Shown here in pieces: positions 54,398-64,000 of a DNA stretch of 64,000 nucleotides. Source of the DNA: Clarireedia homoeocarpa (lineage: Eukaryota; Ascomycota; Leotiomycetes; Helotiales; Rutstroemiaceae); assembly GCA_001465935.1 (NCBI GenBank), contig LNKV01000002.1, positions 868,001 to 932,000 on the forward strand, in the 5' to 3' direction. A program made the translations under genes and the position numbers. The notes beneath the pieces are model-generated. The model saw only the letters and a program-made list of their open reading frames with translations, ran no database searches and had not been told where the DNA came from. Each line of letters starts with the position of its first letter. Positions within the stretch are counted from its first letter, which is position 1.

Positions 54398-57260
54398 ATG
54401 AACTCACGATCATCATCTTTCTCTGTGCCATCTGCGCGCCTTCACCTACGACCATCTTTCTCGAGCCGACTATCCTTCGCTGTTTCAAGTGCTGAACAAG
54501 GCGAGGCCAGCCATGTCCCAAATGTTGCGGAACGACAAATTGATGAAGAGATTGAGGAAATCAAACGTTATGAGGTTCGTCGCTGAAACTATACGATCCG
54601 CGATTCCGGCAATAGTGTCATTGTACTGATTTCATGTAACAGGACTTTACAACTATAGGTAAAACCCCACAGCCACGGTTGCTCTGATTGCGCCGGCGAG
54701 GCTAACGAAGTTCAAAGATTGGGTCCAAGATGCTGCGAAAGAGCAAATACGGAGAAAGGTGCGCAAGAGGGCAACTGCGGGCTTCTTTGAGCGAGGGGGA
54801 CATGCAGGTTGGAGGTATAGAATATGGGAGTCTTACGATGCGGCGCAGGGTTGGATTGTGGTTACACTTATAGGTCAGAACATGGTATACACCTATTAAC
54901 ATGGATAGTAACTGATTTTCGAGCGTATAGGTGCTGCCATTGGAGTTAATGCGGCGTTCTTGAACATCATAACGGAATGGCTGTCAGACATCAAACTGGG
55001 TTATTGCAAAACCGCATTTTACCTAAATGAGAGCTTTTGCTGCTGGGGAGAAGACAATGGTATGTTCTTAAAAGGCACATAAAGGAGAGCCTAGAATTAA
55101 TTCATTACAGGATGTGACGATTGGCATAGATGGAGCTCTTTTCCTCCTCTGAACTACGTGATTTATACTGTGTTTGCTGTAAGTTTTACCCCTCTACTCA
55201 CAGACCACTTTTAGCTGACTTCACAGACCATATTCGCGTTAACTTCAGCAAGCCTTGTCAGATCATTTGCTCCATACGCAGCTGGGTCTGGGATCTCTGA
55301 GATCAAATGCATCATTGCCGGTTTCGTTATGAAAGGGTTCCTTGGATTCTGGACCTTGATTATCAAATCAGTGGCACTTCCTTTAGCAATTGCATCGGGC
55401 CTATCAGTTGGTAAAGAAGGCCCGAGTGTTCATTATGCTGTATGTACTGGCAATGTGATCTCCCGGCTTTTCGAGAAGTACAAACGGAATGCATCCAAAA
55501 CCAGGGAAATCCTTAGTGCTTGCGCAGCAGCCGGTGTTGCTGTAGCATTTGGAAGTCCCATTGGAGGTGTTTTGTTCTCGTTAGAGGAGATGTCCTCATA
55601 CTTCCCATTGAAGACAATGTGGCGAAGCTATTTCTGCGCTCTAGTCGCTACAGCAGTTCTCGCAGCAATGAATCCTTTCCGAACAGGACAACTTGTCATG
55701 TTCCAAGTTCACTACGATCGTACTTGGCATTTCTTCGAGGTCACCTTTTACATCATCCTTGGAATATTCGGAGGTCTCTATGGCGCTTTTGTCATAAAGT
55801 GGAATTTAAGGGCACAGGCGTTCCGAAAGAAGTATCTCACCAATTATGCAATACTTGAAGCCACTTTGCTGGCCACTGGAACTGCGCTAATATGCTATCC
55901 AAACATGTTCTTACGAATTGATATGACTGAGAGTATGGAGATCTTATTTCTGGAATGCGAGGGCGCGGAGGATTACAATGGCCTTTGCGATAAGGAAAAT
56001 CGATGGAAAATGATATTTTCTCTGACTATCGCGACCATCATTCGGATCTTCCTTGTCATTATCTCCTATGGATGCAAAGTTCCTGCCGGTATCTTTGTTC
56101 CATCTATGGCTATTGGCGCCTCATTTGGACGAACTATTGGCATTCTGGTCCAAGCTATTCACGAAGCTTATCCAAAAGCTGTAATTTTTGCTTCCTGTGA
56201 GCCTGATGTTCCTTGCATTACACCAGGTACATATGCTTTTCTGGGTGCTGCAGCTGCTTTGAGTGGCATCATGCACATTACAGTGTCTGTTGTCGTTATT
56301 ATGTTTGAACTGACAGGGGCTACAACATATATTCTCCCCACCATGATCGTTGTGGGTGTTACGAAAGCTGTCTCGGAATTCTTCGAAAAGGGCGGCATTG
56401 CAGACCGTATGATCTGGTTTAACGGCTTTCCGTTCCTAGACAACAAAGAAGAACATACTTTCGGCGTACCTGTTTCTCAAGTTATGACATCTGATGTCGT
56501 TCTCTTACCAGCTACTGGGCTGTCAATGAAGCATCTTGAACAATTACTTCTTGAGGATCGATATCAGGGATTTCCAATTGTGGAAGATCGCGTTTCAAAG
56601 ATTCTGATTGGCTATATTGGTCGTACTGAGTTACGATATGCCATCGATCGCGTGAAAAGGGACCGGTCAATTTCTTCAACAGCAAAATGCTTCTTCTCGC
56701 CAACCAATAGTGGCTCCACGCCCAACCCTCTTACACCAAATACACCCGCACCAAACGTAACGTTTGAAGGCATGGCATCATCATCGGTGGATTTTAGTCG
56801 ATTCATTGACGCTACGCCTGTCACCGTTCATCCCAGACTACCACTAGAGACGGTTATGGAATTATTCCAAAAGATTGGTCCGAGAGTAATCCTAATTGAA
56901 TATCATGGAAAACTCGAGGGTCTAGTAACAGTAAAAGATGTCTTGAAGTATCAATTCAAGGTCGAGGCCAATGAAGGTTTTAGAGAAGAAAGAGATCGAG
57001 CCTTTGCGCACAGCGAAGAGAAACTCTGGGGGGTTATAAGAAATGTAGCAGGCTGGGTTGGTGGCAAGGTGCATGCTGCGAGTGGTGGTAGGATAAGACT
57101 CGTTAGTGGTGATAGTATAGGTAGAGGGGGAAGTCCTAGGTTTCCGCAAGAGCATGGAGTGGGTAGTGGTGGTGGCCGTAATGGCCAGGGTCCAGTTAAT
57201 CATATAATGGATGGGACAGAGGATGGGCATGATGATGGGGTGGAATTAGAGGATAGGTAG
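54398..57260 (+). CDS. ClC-family Cl-/H+ exchanger (Gef1-like, two CBS domains)
   Basis: Six exons (54398-54574, 54643-54658, 54718-54873, 54931-55059, 55111-55178, 55227-57260) give 859 aa. Exon 2 is a 16-nt microexon (DFTTI) whose removal or addition shifts frame. The ClC selectivity signatures are present: GSGISEIK, GKEGPSVH (gating Glu E246), and GIFVPSMAIGASFGR. The second, proton-path glutamate is also conserved (E353 in WHFFEVTFYIILGIFGGLYGAF, aligning with E268 of human ClC-5), so this is probably a coupled 2Cl-/H+ antiporter of an acidic organelle rather than a channel. Two CBS domains follow (about 597 and 709; VSQVMTSDVVLL and FIDATPVTVHPRLPLETVMEL). The Gly/His-rich tail is unusual. 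Yeast Gef1 acts in the Golgi/endosome and in copper loading. Confidence 0.91.
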
Positions 57261-57420
57261 ATGATTTGTGATTGATTGTATACCAATTGAATTCGAATTC
57301 CTAACATACCTATGCCCTGAGTTATTTTTGCTCTCAAAGGTTCAGATTATATCTTCCACTCGCATCGTTCATGAGCGTACTTCAACTTCCGTCCTCTACG
57401 AGGATGTTGACATCTCACCC

Positions 57421-58239
57421 TCAAAAACTCCCAATAAGTTCCCTCAACACCGCTTTCAGATCCTCCATTCTTTTAAAACACCTGACCTCAAACTTTGCAC
57501 ATAGAACATTCACGTACCCCTCCTTCCAAAATCCCTCCTCCACACAAACCAACACTTCTTTCCCCTTCCTTCTTATCCCCCCTCCATCCACTTCACCTAA
57601 ACCCCCCACCGCCATCCCCAACTCAATTAAACCCGTCCCCCCAGCTCCCTTCACCCCACGCCGCACCTCCTCCCCACAAAAGCCTATCACCAATACATCG
57701 GCTCTCTTCTGCGCATCCAATTCCCATTCTACCTGTGTGCGGAAGGGGACATTGGAGCTGGACTCCGACCATGTGGAGTCCCAGGTGGGGTTGTAGGGGT
57801 CGATGATTGTGCACGGTGGTGCTGGTTGGGAAGCGGACCGGGAGGGAGGAGGAGTATTAGAGAGAGATGGTAATGGTTTGTATGGATGGAGGGAGAGATA
57901 ATCAATAAGCTCCGTTTGCCAGCGAGTAGAAGTGTAGTTTGTAGTGCCGGCAAGGAAGAGGACAGGGCGGGGAAGTTGGGATAATGGTGGCAAAGTAGAA
58001 TGTGAAAGCGGAGTTATCAAGAGGGGAGGCTGGGATTGCGATGTGGGTAAAGCTTCCTCAGCTACTTTGTGGGAGGACATGATTCCGGTTTGGATAGTCG
58101 CGGTTTGTGGATGGATCTGATCCGGTACGTTCTTCACGGGATGGTCTGATTGCTGATTGCATTTCAGCCTCGGTTCTGTTGCTAGGCCCCATTTTGTGTT
58201 TGTCTCTATTCTGTAGAAGGAGATTTCGTTGCTCGACAT
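57421..58239 (-). CDS. Nucleoside 2-deoxyribosyltransferase-like protein
   Basis: A single minus-strand exon from ATG 58239 gives 272 aa; a second in-frame ATG at 58080 (MSSHKVAEE) would give 219 aa and may be the true start, since the first 53 residues look unstructured. The core reads RPVLFLAGTTNYTSTRWQTEL, then IIDPYNPTWDSTWSES, FRTQVEWELDAQKRADVLVIGF and LIELGMAVGGLG. This matches the Rossmann-like nucleoside deoxyribosyltransferase family, with the Asp and Glu (QVEWELDAQKRAD and the LIELG Glu) where catalytic residues are expected. It may therefore hydrolyse or transfer nucleoside bases. The gene is convergent with the ClC gene, with about 160 nt between stop codons. The middle is Pro/Ser-rich. 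Confidence 0.75.
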   Translation of the reverse strand: MSSNEISFYRIETNTKWGLATEPRLKCNQQSDHPVKNVPDQIHPQTATIQTGIMSSHKVAEEALPTSQSQPPLLITPLSHSTLPPLSQLPRPVLFLAGTTNYTSTRWQTELIDYLSLHPYKPLPSLSNTPPPSRSASQPAPPCTIIDPYNPTWDSTWSESSSNVPFRTQVEWELDAQKRADVLVIGFCGEEVRRGVKGAGGTGLIELGMAVGGLGEVDGGGIRRKGKEVLVCVEEGFWKEGYVNVLCAKFEVRCFKRMEDLKAVLRELIGSF

Positions 58240-58623
58240 GAGAAATTTGACCGACTACCTAAAAATTTTGAACATTGCCCGTATCATCTAAACATTAAAA
58301 CAGATTACCGTGCCTCAAGCAAAGACGCTATGCCGGCCAATACAAAGCTGCATATATAAGAATTCAAGCTTACTCTCAAAGGTTGTGTAGCCCATCAGCA
58401 CACTGGGTCAACTTAAGTAATACTGAAATGAAATGTCTTTAGCTCTATAAGTACTGTACTGGGTAGTGTTTTTCGTGAATACTATACAAATGAACTCCAT
58501 CTGGGTACGTTTCCATTGCCACACTTTTACTCTACACCCAGGACCTGCCTATCTCATTATTCATTAGCCCGCTAATAATTCATCAAATCTATGGAAAAGG
58601 TCAGTATTGCTGTTCAAAGAGGT
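58240..58623. other. Intergenic, no gene seen
   Basis: 384 nt between the deoxyribosyltransferase-like start and the NADH dehydrogenase stop, both minus strand. It should contain the promoter of the former. Confidence 0.55.
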
Positions 58624-60699
58624 TCAATAAAGGGGCTTGCCTCTTCCGAATAAAGTCCTTTTTGCCCAATCCATTGCTAATAAGCATCTTGTTCTGAAGC
58701 TAACACTTTGAGCAAAATACACACTTCTCCAGGCATAAACTGCCCAAAGTCCGCCGGTTACATTCCATCCACCGCCCAAATCAAACACCGCTGAGTTCCC
58801 AATATACGCCAAACTTCCCAAGTGATGGTACTCGAAAGCTTTGTAAACAGCTTCATCTAGGTCTCCATCTCTAACATCATTGACCCTCAATCCAGGAGCA
58901 GCTCTGGCAATCTTGTTGAACTTGTGACCGAGATATTGACCTTGTTGATGAGCTCGTTGGGCGGTTGCAGGTAAGGAAGTAAGCTTGCTGTCGATTTGCA
59001 TTAGAAGTTCTCGTAATTCGCCGAAATCTAAAGTTCCGGATTGATCTCTATCGTATTCGGCGAAGAGCTTATCAAGACGTTTCAAGTGATCTGCTGCTTG
59101 AGGGAATCGCTTTCGTACCTTCTGGGCAATATCTCTCCACTCACGGAACGTGATGTGGACTTTCTCAGGATCCCTGCCTTTCTCCCATGCTAAAGTTCGC
59201 AGGAAAGTGACGAGATGATCAGCAACATTGTTTTGTACAGTTGCACAATCACCAATTGCGTAGACGTCACCCAAAGGCGTGCCATTCAGACGAAGATGAG
59301 TATCAGTCTCTAGAGCGTGGCGATTGGTTTGAGCATTCCCCAGCGCAGCTGAAATTCTTCTGCAAAATTCGGTCTGGGCAACACCTGTTGACCAGAGGCA
59401 AAATCCCATTGGTAGTTCCTTTGTGACTGTTTCACCATTTTCTCCTTTCTGGGTAAAAATAATCTTATCCGGTTGAACCTCTTTGACTCTCGAATTAGTT
59501 AGGATATCAACCTGATCTCGGGAAAATCGATCCTCGGCATATTTAGAAACGGCCTCGTCGTAAGTATTCAAGATATGCCCTCGACTCTGAATAAGATGAA
59601 CGGAGATTTCATTTCTCAAAATCTTCGGGAAGTGTTGAGTAAGATCTTCGTTGAGCAAGTCAAACAGTTCGGCTGCAAACTCGACTCCTGTGGGTCCGCC
59701 ACCACTAACAACAAAAGATAGTAATCTCTTTCGCTCTTCATCCGAAGTTGTTGGTAGGCATGCGTACTCCAAGTTAATCATGATTGCATTGCGAATATTC
59801 TGAGCATCACTGATATCTTTCAAGAAATGACAGTTCTCTAATCCCTTCACACCATGAGGATTTGTCGTTGACCCAACTCCGATAACCAATTTATCGTATG
59901 GCAGATAGAACCGAACCTCCTCTTTACCATCTGGACTCGTCCCCGAGAGCTCGACCAGCTTATGAGAGAATTCAATGTTTTCTGCTTTGGCTCTTATGAA
60001 ATGGCCCTTGACTCTTGCAACAATTCGGCGAATTGGCTCAACCAGCGAGCGGAATTCCAATGTACCCACAGTCGCAGAGGGCAGCATAGGTGTGAAAAGG
60101 AAGTAATTCGTGGGGGACACCAAGGTGACGTGGTAATCGTCTGGATTGAGTGTTTTCAGAAGTGCAACACTTCCCCAACCACCACCGAGAACTACCAATT
60201 TGGGCTTCTCCTTCTGTTTCTGCATCTCTTCGGTATCGTCATCGTCAATGAAAACTTCCGCAATAGGCAGGTTTTTAGGACCTCCTCGTCGTGGGGATAA
60301 TGCGATTTCTGAGACATGAATGTCTGTCCAAGACAAATCTTCACGATATGTAGATGCATCATAGATGAAAAACCCGACGACACCGACCCCCAGTACTATA
60401 AGTGAGCCTCCAAATAAAGCCGCAGTTCGATACAAGAAGTTGAGAACCCGTGATCGCCGTTGAGGTAATGGTTTACCGGACACATATCGAACAGTCTCCT
60501 TCATCAATAGCTTTTGCCATTCTGCTTGGCTTTTGGCAGCTGATAGTGGCCGTTTTAAATCTCTAAAGTAGTTTCGACTCTGCTGAGATGCTAAGGATAG
60601 TTTAGACTGTCCAAGAAGAGTAGATGGCGATCTGCGAAGGAGCAATGATCGATTTAGTCCAAGGCGCACTGCAGAACTCGTAGGTCGTTGTAACAGCAT
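58624..60699 (-). CDS. External alternative NADH/NADPH dehydrogenase with EF-hand
   Basis: A single large exon, ATG 60699 to stop 58624, gives 691 aa. The enzyme is a rotenone-insensitive type II NAD(P)H dehydrogenase on the outer face of the inner mitochondrial membrane, passing electrons to ubiquinone without pumping protons. The N terminus is an Arg/Ser-rich mitochondrial presequence (LLQRPTSSAVRLGLNRSLLLRR), then a membrane helix (ALFGGSLIVLGVGVVGFFIYD). FAD-binding VVLGGGWGSVALLKTL lies at about residue 168, NAD(P)-binding FVVSGGGPTGVEFAAEL at about 326, DVYAIGDCA later, and an EF-hand loop DRDQSGTLDFGE at about 547. The EF-hand marks the Ca-dependent branch (Neurospora NDE1-type, NADPH-preferring). 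An acceptor-like CTTGCAG just upstream (about 60760) suggests a spliced 5' leader or an extra N-terminal exon. Confidence 0.93.
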   Translation of the reverse strand: MLLQRPTSSAVRLGLNRSLLLRRSPSTLLGQSKLSLASQQSRNYFRDLKRPLSAAKSQAEWQKLLMKETVRYVSGKPLPQRRSRVLNFLYRTAALFGGSLIVLGVGVVGFFIYDASTYREDLSWTDIHVSEIALSPRRGGPKNLPIAEVFIDDDDTEEMQKQKEKPKLVVLGGGWGSVALLKTLNPDDYHVTLVSPTNYFLFTPMLPSATVGTLEFRSLVEPIRRIVARVKGHFIRAKAENIEFSHKLVELSGTSPDGKEEVRFYLPYDKLVIGVGSTTNPHGVKGLENCHFLKDISDAQNIRNAIMINLEYACLPTTSDEERKRLLSFVVSGGGPTGVEFAAELFDLLNEDLTQHFPKILRNEISVHLIQSRGHILNTYDEAVSKYAEDRFSRDQVDILTNSRVKEVQPDKIIFTQKGENGETVTKELPMGFCLWSTGVAQTEFCRRISAALGNAQTNRHALETDTHLRLNGTPLGDVYAIGDCATVQNNVADHLVTFLRTLAWEKGRDPEKVHITFREWRDIAQKVRKRFPQAADHLKRLDKLFAEYDRDQSGTLDFGELRELLMQIDSKLTSLPATAQRAHQQGQYLGHKFNKIARAAPGLRVNDVRDGDLDEAVYKAFEYHHLGSLAYIGNSAVFDLGGGWNVTGGLWAVYAWRSVYFAQSVSFRTRCLLAMDWAKRTLFGRGKPLY

Positions 60700-61434
60700 T
60701 CTTATTCCAATATTCGTCTCCCCCAAAGCAATTGTTCGTAATACCGCACTATTCTGCAAGATTGAATATCATGTTCAGTGAAAAGGGTTGTTAAGGCCTT
60801 AGTACACGGTATAGGTAACCAATGATTCAGAATGAGAAGACTGATTGTTGTAGATATCAAGGACTGTGGGAATTTCTTGAAGCTTTTTCCAAGCCACAAG
60901 GCGACTTCCGCGGCTGCGCGGTTCTTTGAGTTTACTCCACCAGCTCTTTCCGCTCTGACGTATTCATCATTATTCTGGAGTAGCCTTAGGCGGATCGGAC
61001 GGAAAGCACACCCCACTAACCCACCAGGAATAGAAGATATCAAAACGTAAGAAATTTCTCGGGTTCGGTGTATGAAATCTCCGATTCATAACACTGGTCG
61101 AGCTTTGAGGTATTTATGTTGGTTATTCAGCCTTCTGCATTTCACATTAACGGGATTACAGGTTCTCACAACTCAAGATTGTGCAGTGACGCAAGTATTA
61201 TTGCCTCGGAGTGTATCTGACAACTGTGATAGTCCGATTTGCATGCATCTACCTCGTGAGGAGACGCGATTACTCCCCAGCCCTAACGCCCCAGCCTTCC
61301 GAATCCACCACCCCAAAAACCATAACTACCCATCCATTTATTAACAGTGCAAAGTTCTAAGAGACCTCCAGGGTATAACATCTGCTATCTGGTGCCTTCA
61401 AACGCCTGAGTAACCAACCATCCCTATATCGTAT
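60700..61434. other. Intergenic, possible 5' leader of the NADH dehydrogenase
   Basis: 735 nt between the dehydrogenase start and the GID8 stop, both minus strand. The left end carries a splice-acceptor-like signal (CAATCTTGCAG, acceptor end about 60757). No independent gene is supported. Confidence 0.5.
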
Positions 61435-62696
61435 TCATGTCATCATAGCTTCATTTCCATTTCTGTCATCGCCAACACTATCAAGGCCAAGTTCTAGATG
61501 TGCGGGAAGATCCTTCTTCGAATCGCGTGCGGTGTTCTCGGCCCATGCTCTCAAACGAACAAGGTTTCTAATTGCGGCATCTCGCCTTTGATTTTGAGAG
61601 GCTAATATAGCCTTGTTCACACTGTCAGCGACCGATCTTCGGAGGTCGGGATGCAATAAAGCCGCCAGCTGTGGTTCCAGATTATCCGAAGGGAACACAA
61701 GGAGAGCCATTGTCCTTTCGAGATCTTCAAGAAATTCTGGGTTTGTTGGAGCTCGTGGGGCAAGTTGGCTGGTCGCAAAGTTCAGAGCAGGGGTGATATC
61801 TCCACCAGGTGTTGCATTACACGATCGAATGAGCTCAACCAGTTGTAATCGCAAAAGAGCAAAGTGTAAAGAAGGATCGTTATCCAAAACCTATTCCACA
61901 GTACGTTAGACTTGTTGATTGCCAAAGTATAGTGAAGAATAAAACATGTTCGTTTGCGTTGCTCATTCTGAGGACTGAAGTTGGTATTTTTTCTCATCAC
62001 CGACCCGAAGGCTATATGAGTGGTGCATGAAACTCGTGTCTAATCATCGCAACATGAAGAAACCTTTCCAAAGAAATTGGTTGACTAACCTGAGGTTCTA
62101 ATTCATTGAGAGCCTCGATAGCATCTTGTATGCTACCCAAATGAATAGAGTGCTGAATTGCCTGCCGAGCTCTCACTGATTCCTCTGCCTGTTGTGGCTT
62201 GAGGTTCGCTTCTTTCGAGAACTTTGCAGCAGCAGATGGATATCCTTCCGTGGTAAGGTAATCGAGTATTAGCGCATTGATGTCACTATCGAGCACAGAA
62301 AGGTTAGCTATACCCCATGTTCAATTATTTCATGCCGCGCCGGCAGATGCATTGCAAACAAATGGCAGTAGATCAGGTAAACAACTAAATTTTTTCTCCG
62401 CATGCTTAATTTTTAGGAGAGATTCCCAGTTGATGAAAGTCATCATGTAAAGATCTGCCAAGCTTTGACGCCTAAAAACCATGCGACGGCATCGATAATA
62501 ACGACGTAGAATGGGGATGTGATAAGGAATAGCTTACCTTTTTTGTGGTTTCACATCTTCAACGCGCTTCTCGAAAGGGTGTCGGGAAGGAGTTGCGGTG
62601 GAAGCTGTTGAAGAAGTCTTCAATTGAGTTAGCTATGAGCACCAATGGACTTGCTTTGATAGTGGGCTGACTGAGGGGTTGGAGGGTGCATACCAT
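61435..62696 (-). CDS. GID8: GID/CTLH E3 ligase subunit Gid8 (LisH-CTLH-CRA)
   Basis: Coding exons 62696-62694 (the ATG alone), 62617-62538, 62285-62090 and 61890-61435 (minus) give 244 aa. Gid8 is a scaffold of the GID/CTLH ubiquitin ligase that degrades gluconeogenic enzymes after glucose addition in yeast. The N terminus TATPSRHPFEKRVEDVKPQK is typical of the family. It leads into LisH (DINALILDYLTTEGYPSAAAKF), CTLH (RARQAIQHSIHLGSIQDAIEAL) and CRA (LHFALLRLQLVELIRS; PEFLEDLERTMALLVF). Intron 1 (76 nt) begins directly after the initiation codon, and the other two introns are long for this window (252 and 199 nt). No alternative ATG exists in the exon 2 frame, because a stop lies upstream. 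Confidence 0.87.
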
Positions 62697-63207
62697 CCTT
62701 ACAACATCCGGTTCTATGTATACTCCATAAAGGTTGAATATAATCGCAGTGAGGCTGGAGTGACCAGCACCGATGCCGATATTATGGCTTGAGGATTTGA
62801 AGGATGAAGAAAAATAAAAGAGATGATGAAGAAAGAGTTGAAGGAAAACTGTGCAATCGACTAAGTTGAAGCTTTGATCAGATTTTTCGACTCTTAGCAA
62901 GCCCTAGTGCAGTACGAGCTTAGTGTGGCTGCTGCAGCCGAAAACCCACTTGCTATCGATCACATGATTGGTTGAACTAACCTTGAAAAGGACTGCGCAG
63001 GTGTCTGCCACGGTAGACACGACTAGTAGCCGTGCAGGTGAGGATGGGGACAAGCTAGGAAGTAACAATTCATCCCCGCGTAGCTTCAGACTTGCGCTTT
63101 TGCTGTAAATATCATTATTCCAGATGGATCTTTGAGCGTCGGGAAGCATCAGCAAGTAGCAGTTGAACTTCAAGAAACAGAGACATCACAAGTCTGCGCC
63201 TGATAAG
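62697..63207. promoter_or_regulatory. Divergent spacer GID8 / uridine kinase
   Basis: 511 nt between the two start codons, expected to hold both promoters and leaders. Nothing else can be supported. Confidence 0.5.
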
Positions 63208-64000
63208 ATGGCTGATTCCGTAGAGGATAGGGCGCATTACTCGCCTCCATGGGCCGGTGTCAGTATCATTGGTATAGCAGGGAGTTCTGGTTCAGGAAAG
63301 TCAACATTATCCCATGCCATCGTTTCTCAGATGAATCTACCATGGGTTTGCATTCTCAGCATGGTAATTCCTATATTATTCCTCACGAGACCTAGTCGTT
63401 GACTGCAAAAAGGATTCTTTTTACAAAACTTTGGATGCAGAAGGGTCACGGCTTGCCTTTCTAAATGAGTACGATTTCGATTCCCCTAATGCTATAGATT
63501 TCGACGTGCTGGTCGATAGGTTGAGGGATCTCAAGGCTGGGTAGGTGGAAGATGCTCCTAGTACAGTTTTCAATACAGTAGTCTTCTGTATTTTCTGTTG
63601 GCCCCTCCTGCCCCTGCGACCCTTTTCATGTCGTTGATCTCTTCATATAGAAAGAGAGCGGAGATTCCTATTTACTCATTCGAAAAGCACACCCGTCAGA
63701 AGGCAACCACATCAATTTATTCTCCTCACGTCCTTGTTCTGGAAGGCATCTTTGCATTGTACGACCCACGAGTCCTTGAATTGTTGGATATGAAGGTTTG
63801 ACCACTTTGATGGGAGATGGATCGAGGCTATATTAACTTTCAGTAGATATTTTGTGAAGCAGATGCAGATACCTGCTTGTCCCGAAGAAGTATACTACCT
63901 CTCAGGAAGCCATTTGCTCTGAATTCTTCACTTAGCTAACCCTAACCACTAGTTCTTAGAGACGTTGAAGAAAGAGGCAGAGATATTGAGGGTGTTATCA
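63208..64000 (+). CDS. URK1: Uridine kinase (EC 2.7.1.48), 3' partial
   Basis: Exons 63208-63363, 63413-63540, 63651-63795, 63847-63889 and 63953 to the window end; the gene continues past 64000. Uridine/cytidine kinase phosphorylates uridine to UMP in pyrimidine salvage. The P-loop GIAGSSGSGKST lies at residues 22-33 (Lys31). Next come the substrate-binding ILSMDSFYKTL (the DSFYK motif, rebuilt across intron 1), NEYDFDSPNAIDFD, PIYSFEKHTRQ, VLVLEGIFALYD and IFCEADADTCLSRRILRDVEERGRD. Introns are about 49-110 nt. At 63841-63846 two acceptors overlap (CAG and TAG); only the second avoids an immediate stop. A uracil phosphoribosyltransferase half would be expected downstream only in plant- or animal-like fusions. 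Confidence 0.93.

Noticed and set aside
63841..63846. CAG acceptor at 63843 for the fourth uridine kinase exon
   Set aside because: It would begin the exon with an in-frame TAG; the overlapping TAG acceptor at 63846 restores IFCEADADTC.
43..64000. tRNA, rRNA, CRISPR or transposon features
   Set aside because: I looked for cloverleaf-like arms with CCA-type ends, terminal inverted repeats, transposase/RT motifs and spaced repeats. None was convincing by eye; tRNAscan and RepeatMasker runs would settle it.

Overview
The window is nuclear DNA of a filamentous ascomycete. Genes carry short spliceosomal introns, mostly 34-120 nt, with GT..AG ends and CTAAC/CTGAC-like branch points. Intergenic spaces hold simple-sequence repeats, and the gene content is typical of Pezizomycotina: two myosin-motor chitin synthases side by side, a Ca-binding external NADH dehydrogenase and a fused assimilatory sulfite reductase. 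Protein style and intron architecture suggest a Leotiomycete such as Botrytis or Sclerotinia. This is an impression from reading, not a database result. I see no transposon, tRNA, rRNA, CRISPR array, virus or toxin gene, and no secondary-metabolite cluster.

Layout. 0-7.3 kb: an SH3-tailed membrane protein (5' cut by the window edge), BCP1, chorismate mutase and the mitochondrial fission adaptor MDV1. 9.6-24 kb: the centrepiece, two large chitin synthases transcribed away from each other across a 3.1 kb spacer, a class VII-type on the minus strand and a class V on the plus strand. Both carry N-terminal motor-like regions, but only the class V has a P-loop. 25.8-33.3 kb: aspartate aminotransferase, the ER SNARE Ufe1/syntaxin-18, a DHA1-type MFS exporter and a PAQR/hemolysin-III receptor. 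33.8-41.6 kb: an AAAP amino-acid permease, an SDR-type epimerase and a lactonase-fold beta-propeller protein. 42-50.7 kb: sulfite reductase beta subunit, the IPC synthase subunit Kei1 and the Rab GTPase Ypt6. 51-64 kb: NOP53, a small unknown nuclear-looking protein, a ClC Cl-/H+ exchanger, a nucleoside deoxyribosyltransferase-like protein, the external NADH dehydrogenase, GID8 and the start of uridine kinase.

The genes are mostly independent housekeeping loci. The only obvious functional unit is the divergent chitin synthase pair. Ypt6, Ufe1 and Kei1 all belong to Golgi/ER membrane traffic and sphingolipid synthesis, but nothing shows that they are co-regulated. I rebuilt the exon structures by hand from splice signals, reading-frame continuity and family motifs. 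Every multi-exon model listed keeps frame to its stop codon.

Most unusual observations: an intron placed directly after the ATG of GID8, a 16-nt coding microexon in the ClC gene, a 34-nt candidate mini-intron (or frameshift) in the small unknown gene at 52.7-53.2 kb, a two-start aspartate aminotransferase with a possible peroxisomal tail, and several genes in which retention of the last intron would swap the C terminus, removing the prenyl cysteines in Ypt6. I did not find a convincing wholly new system.
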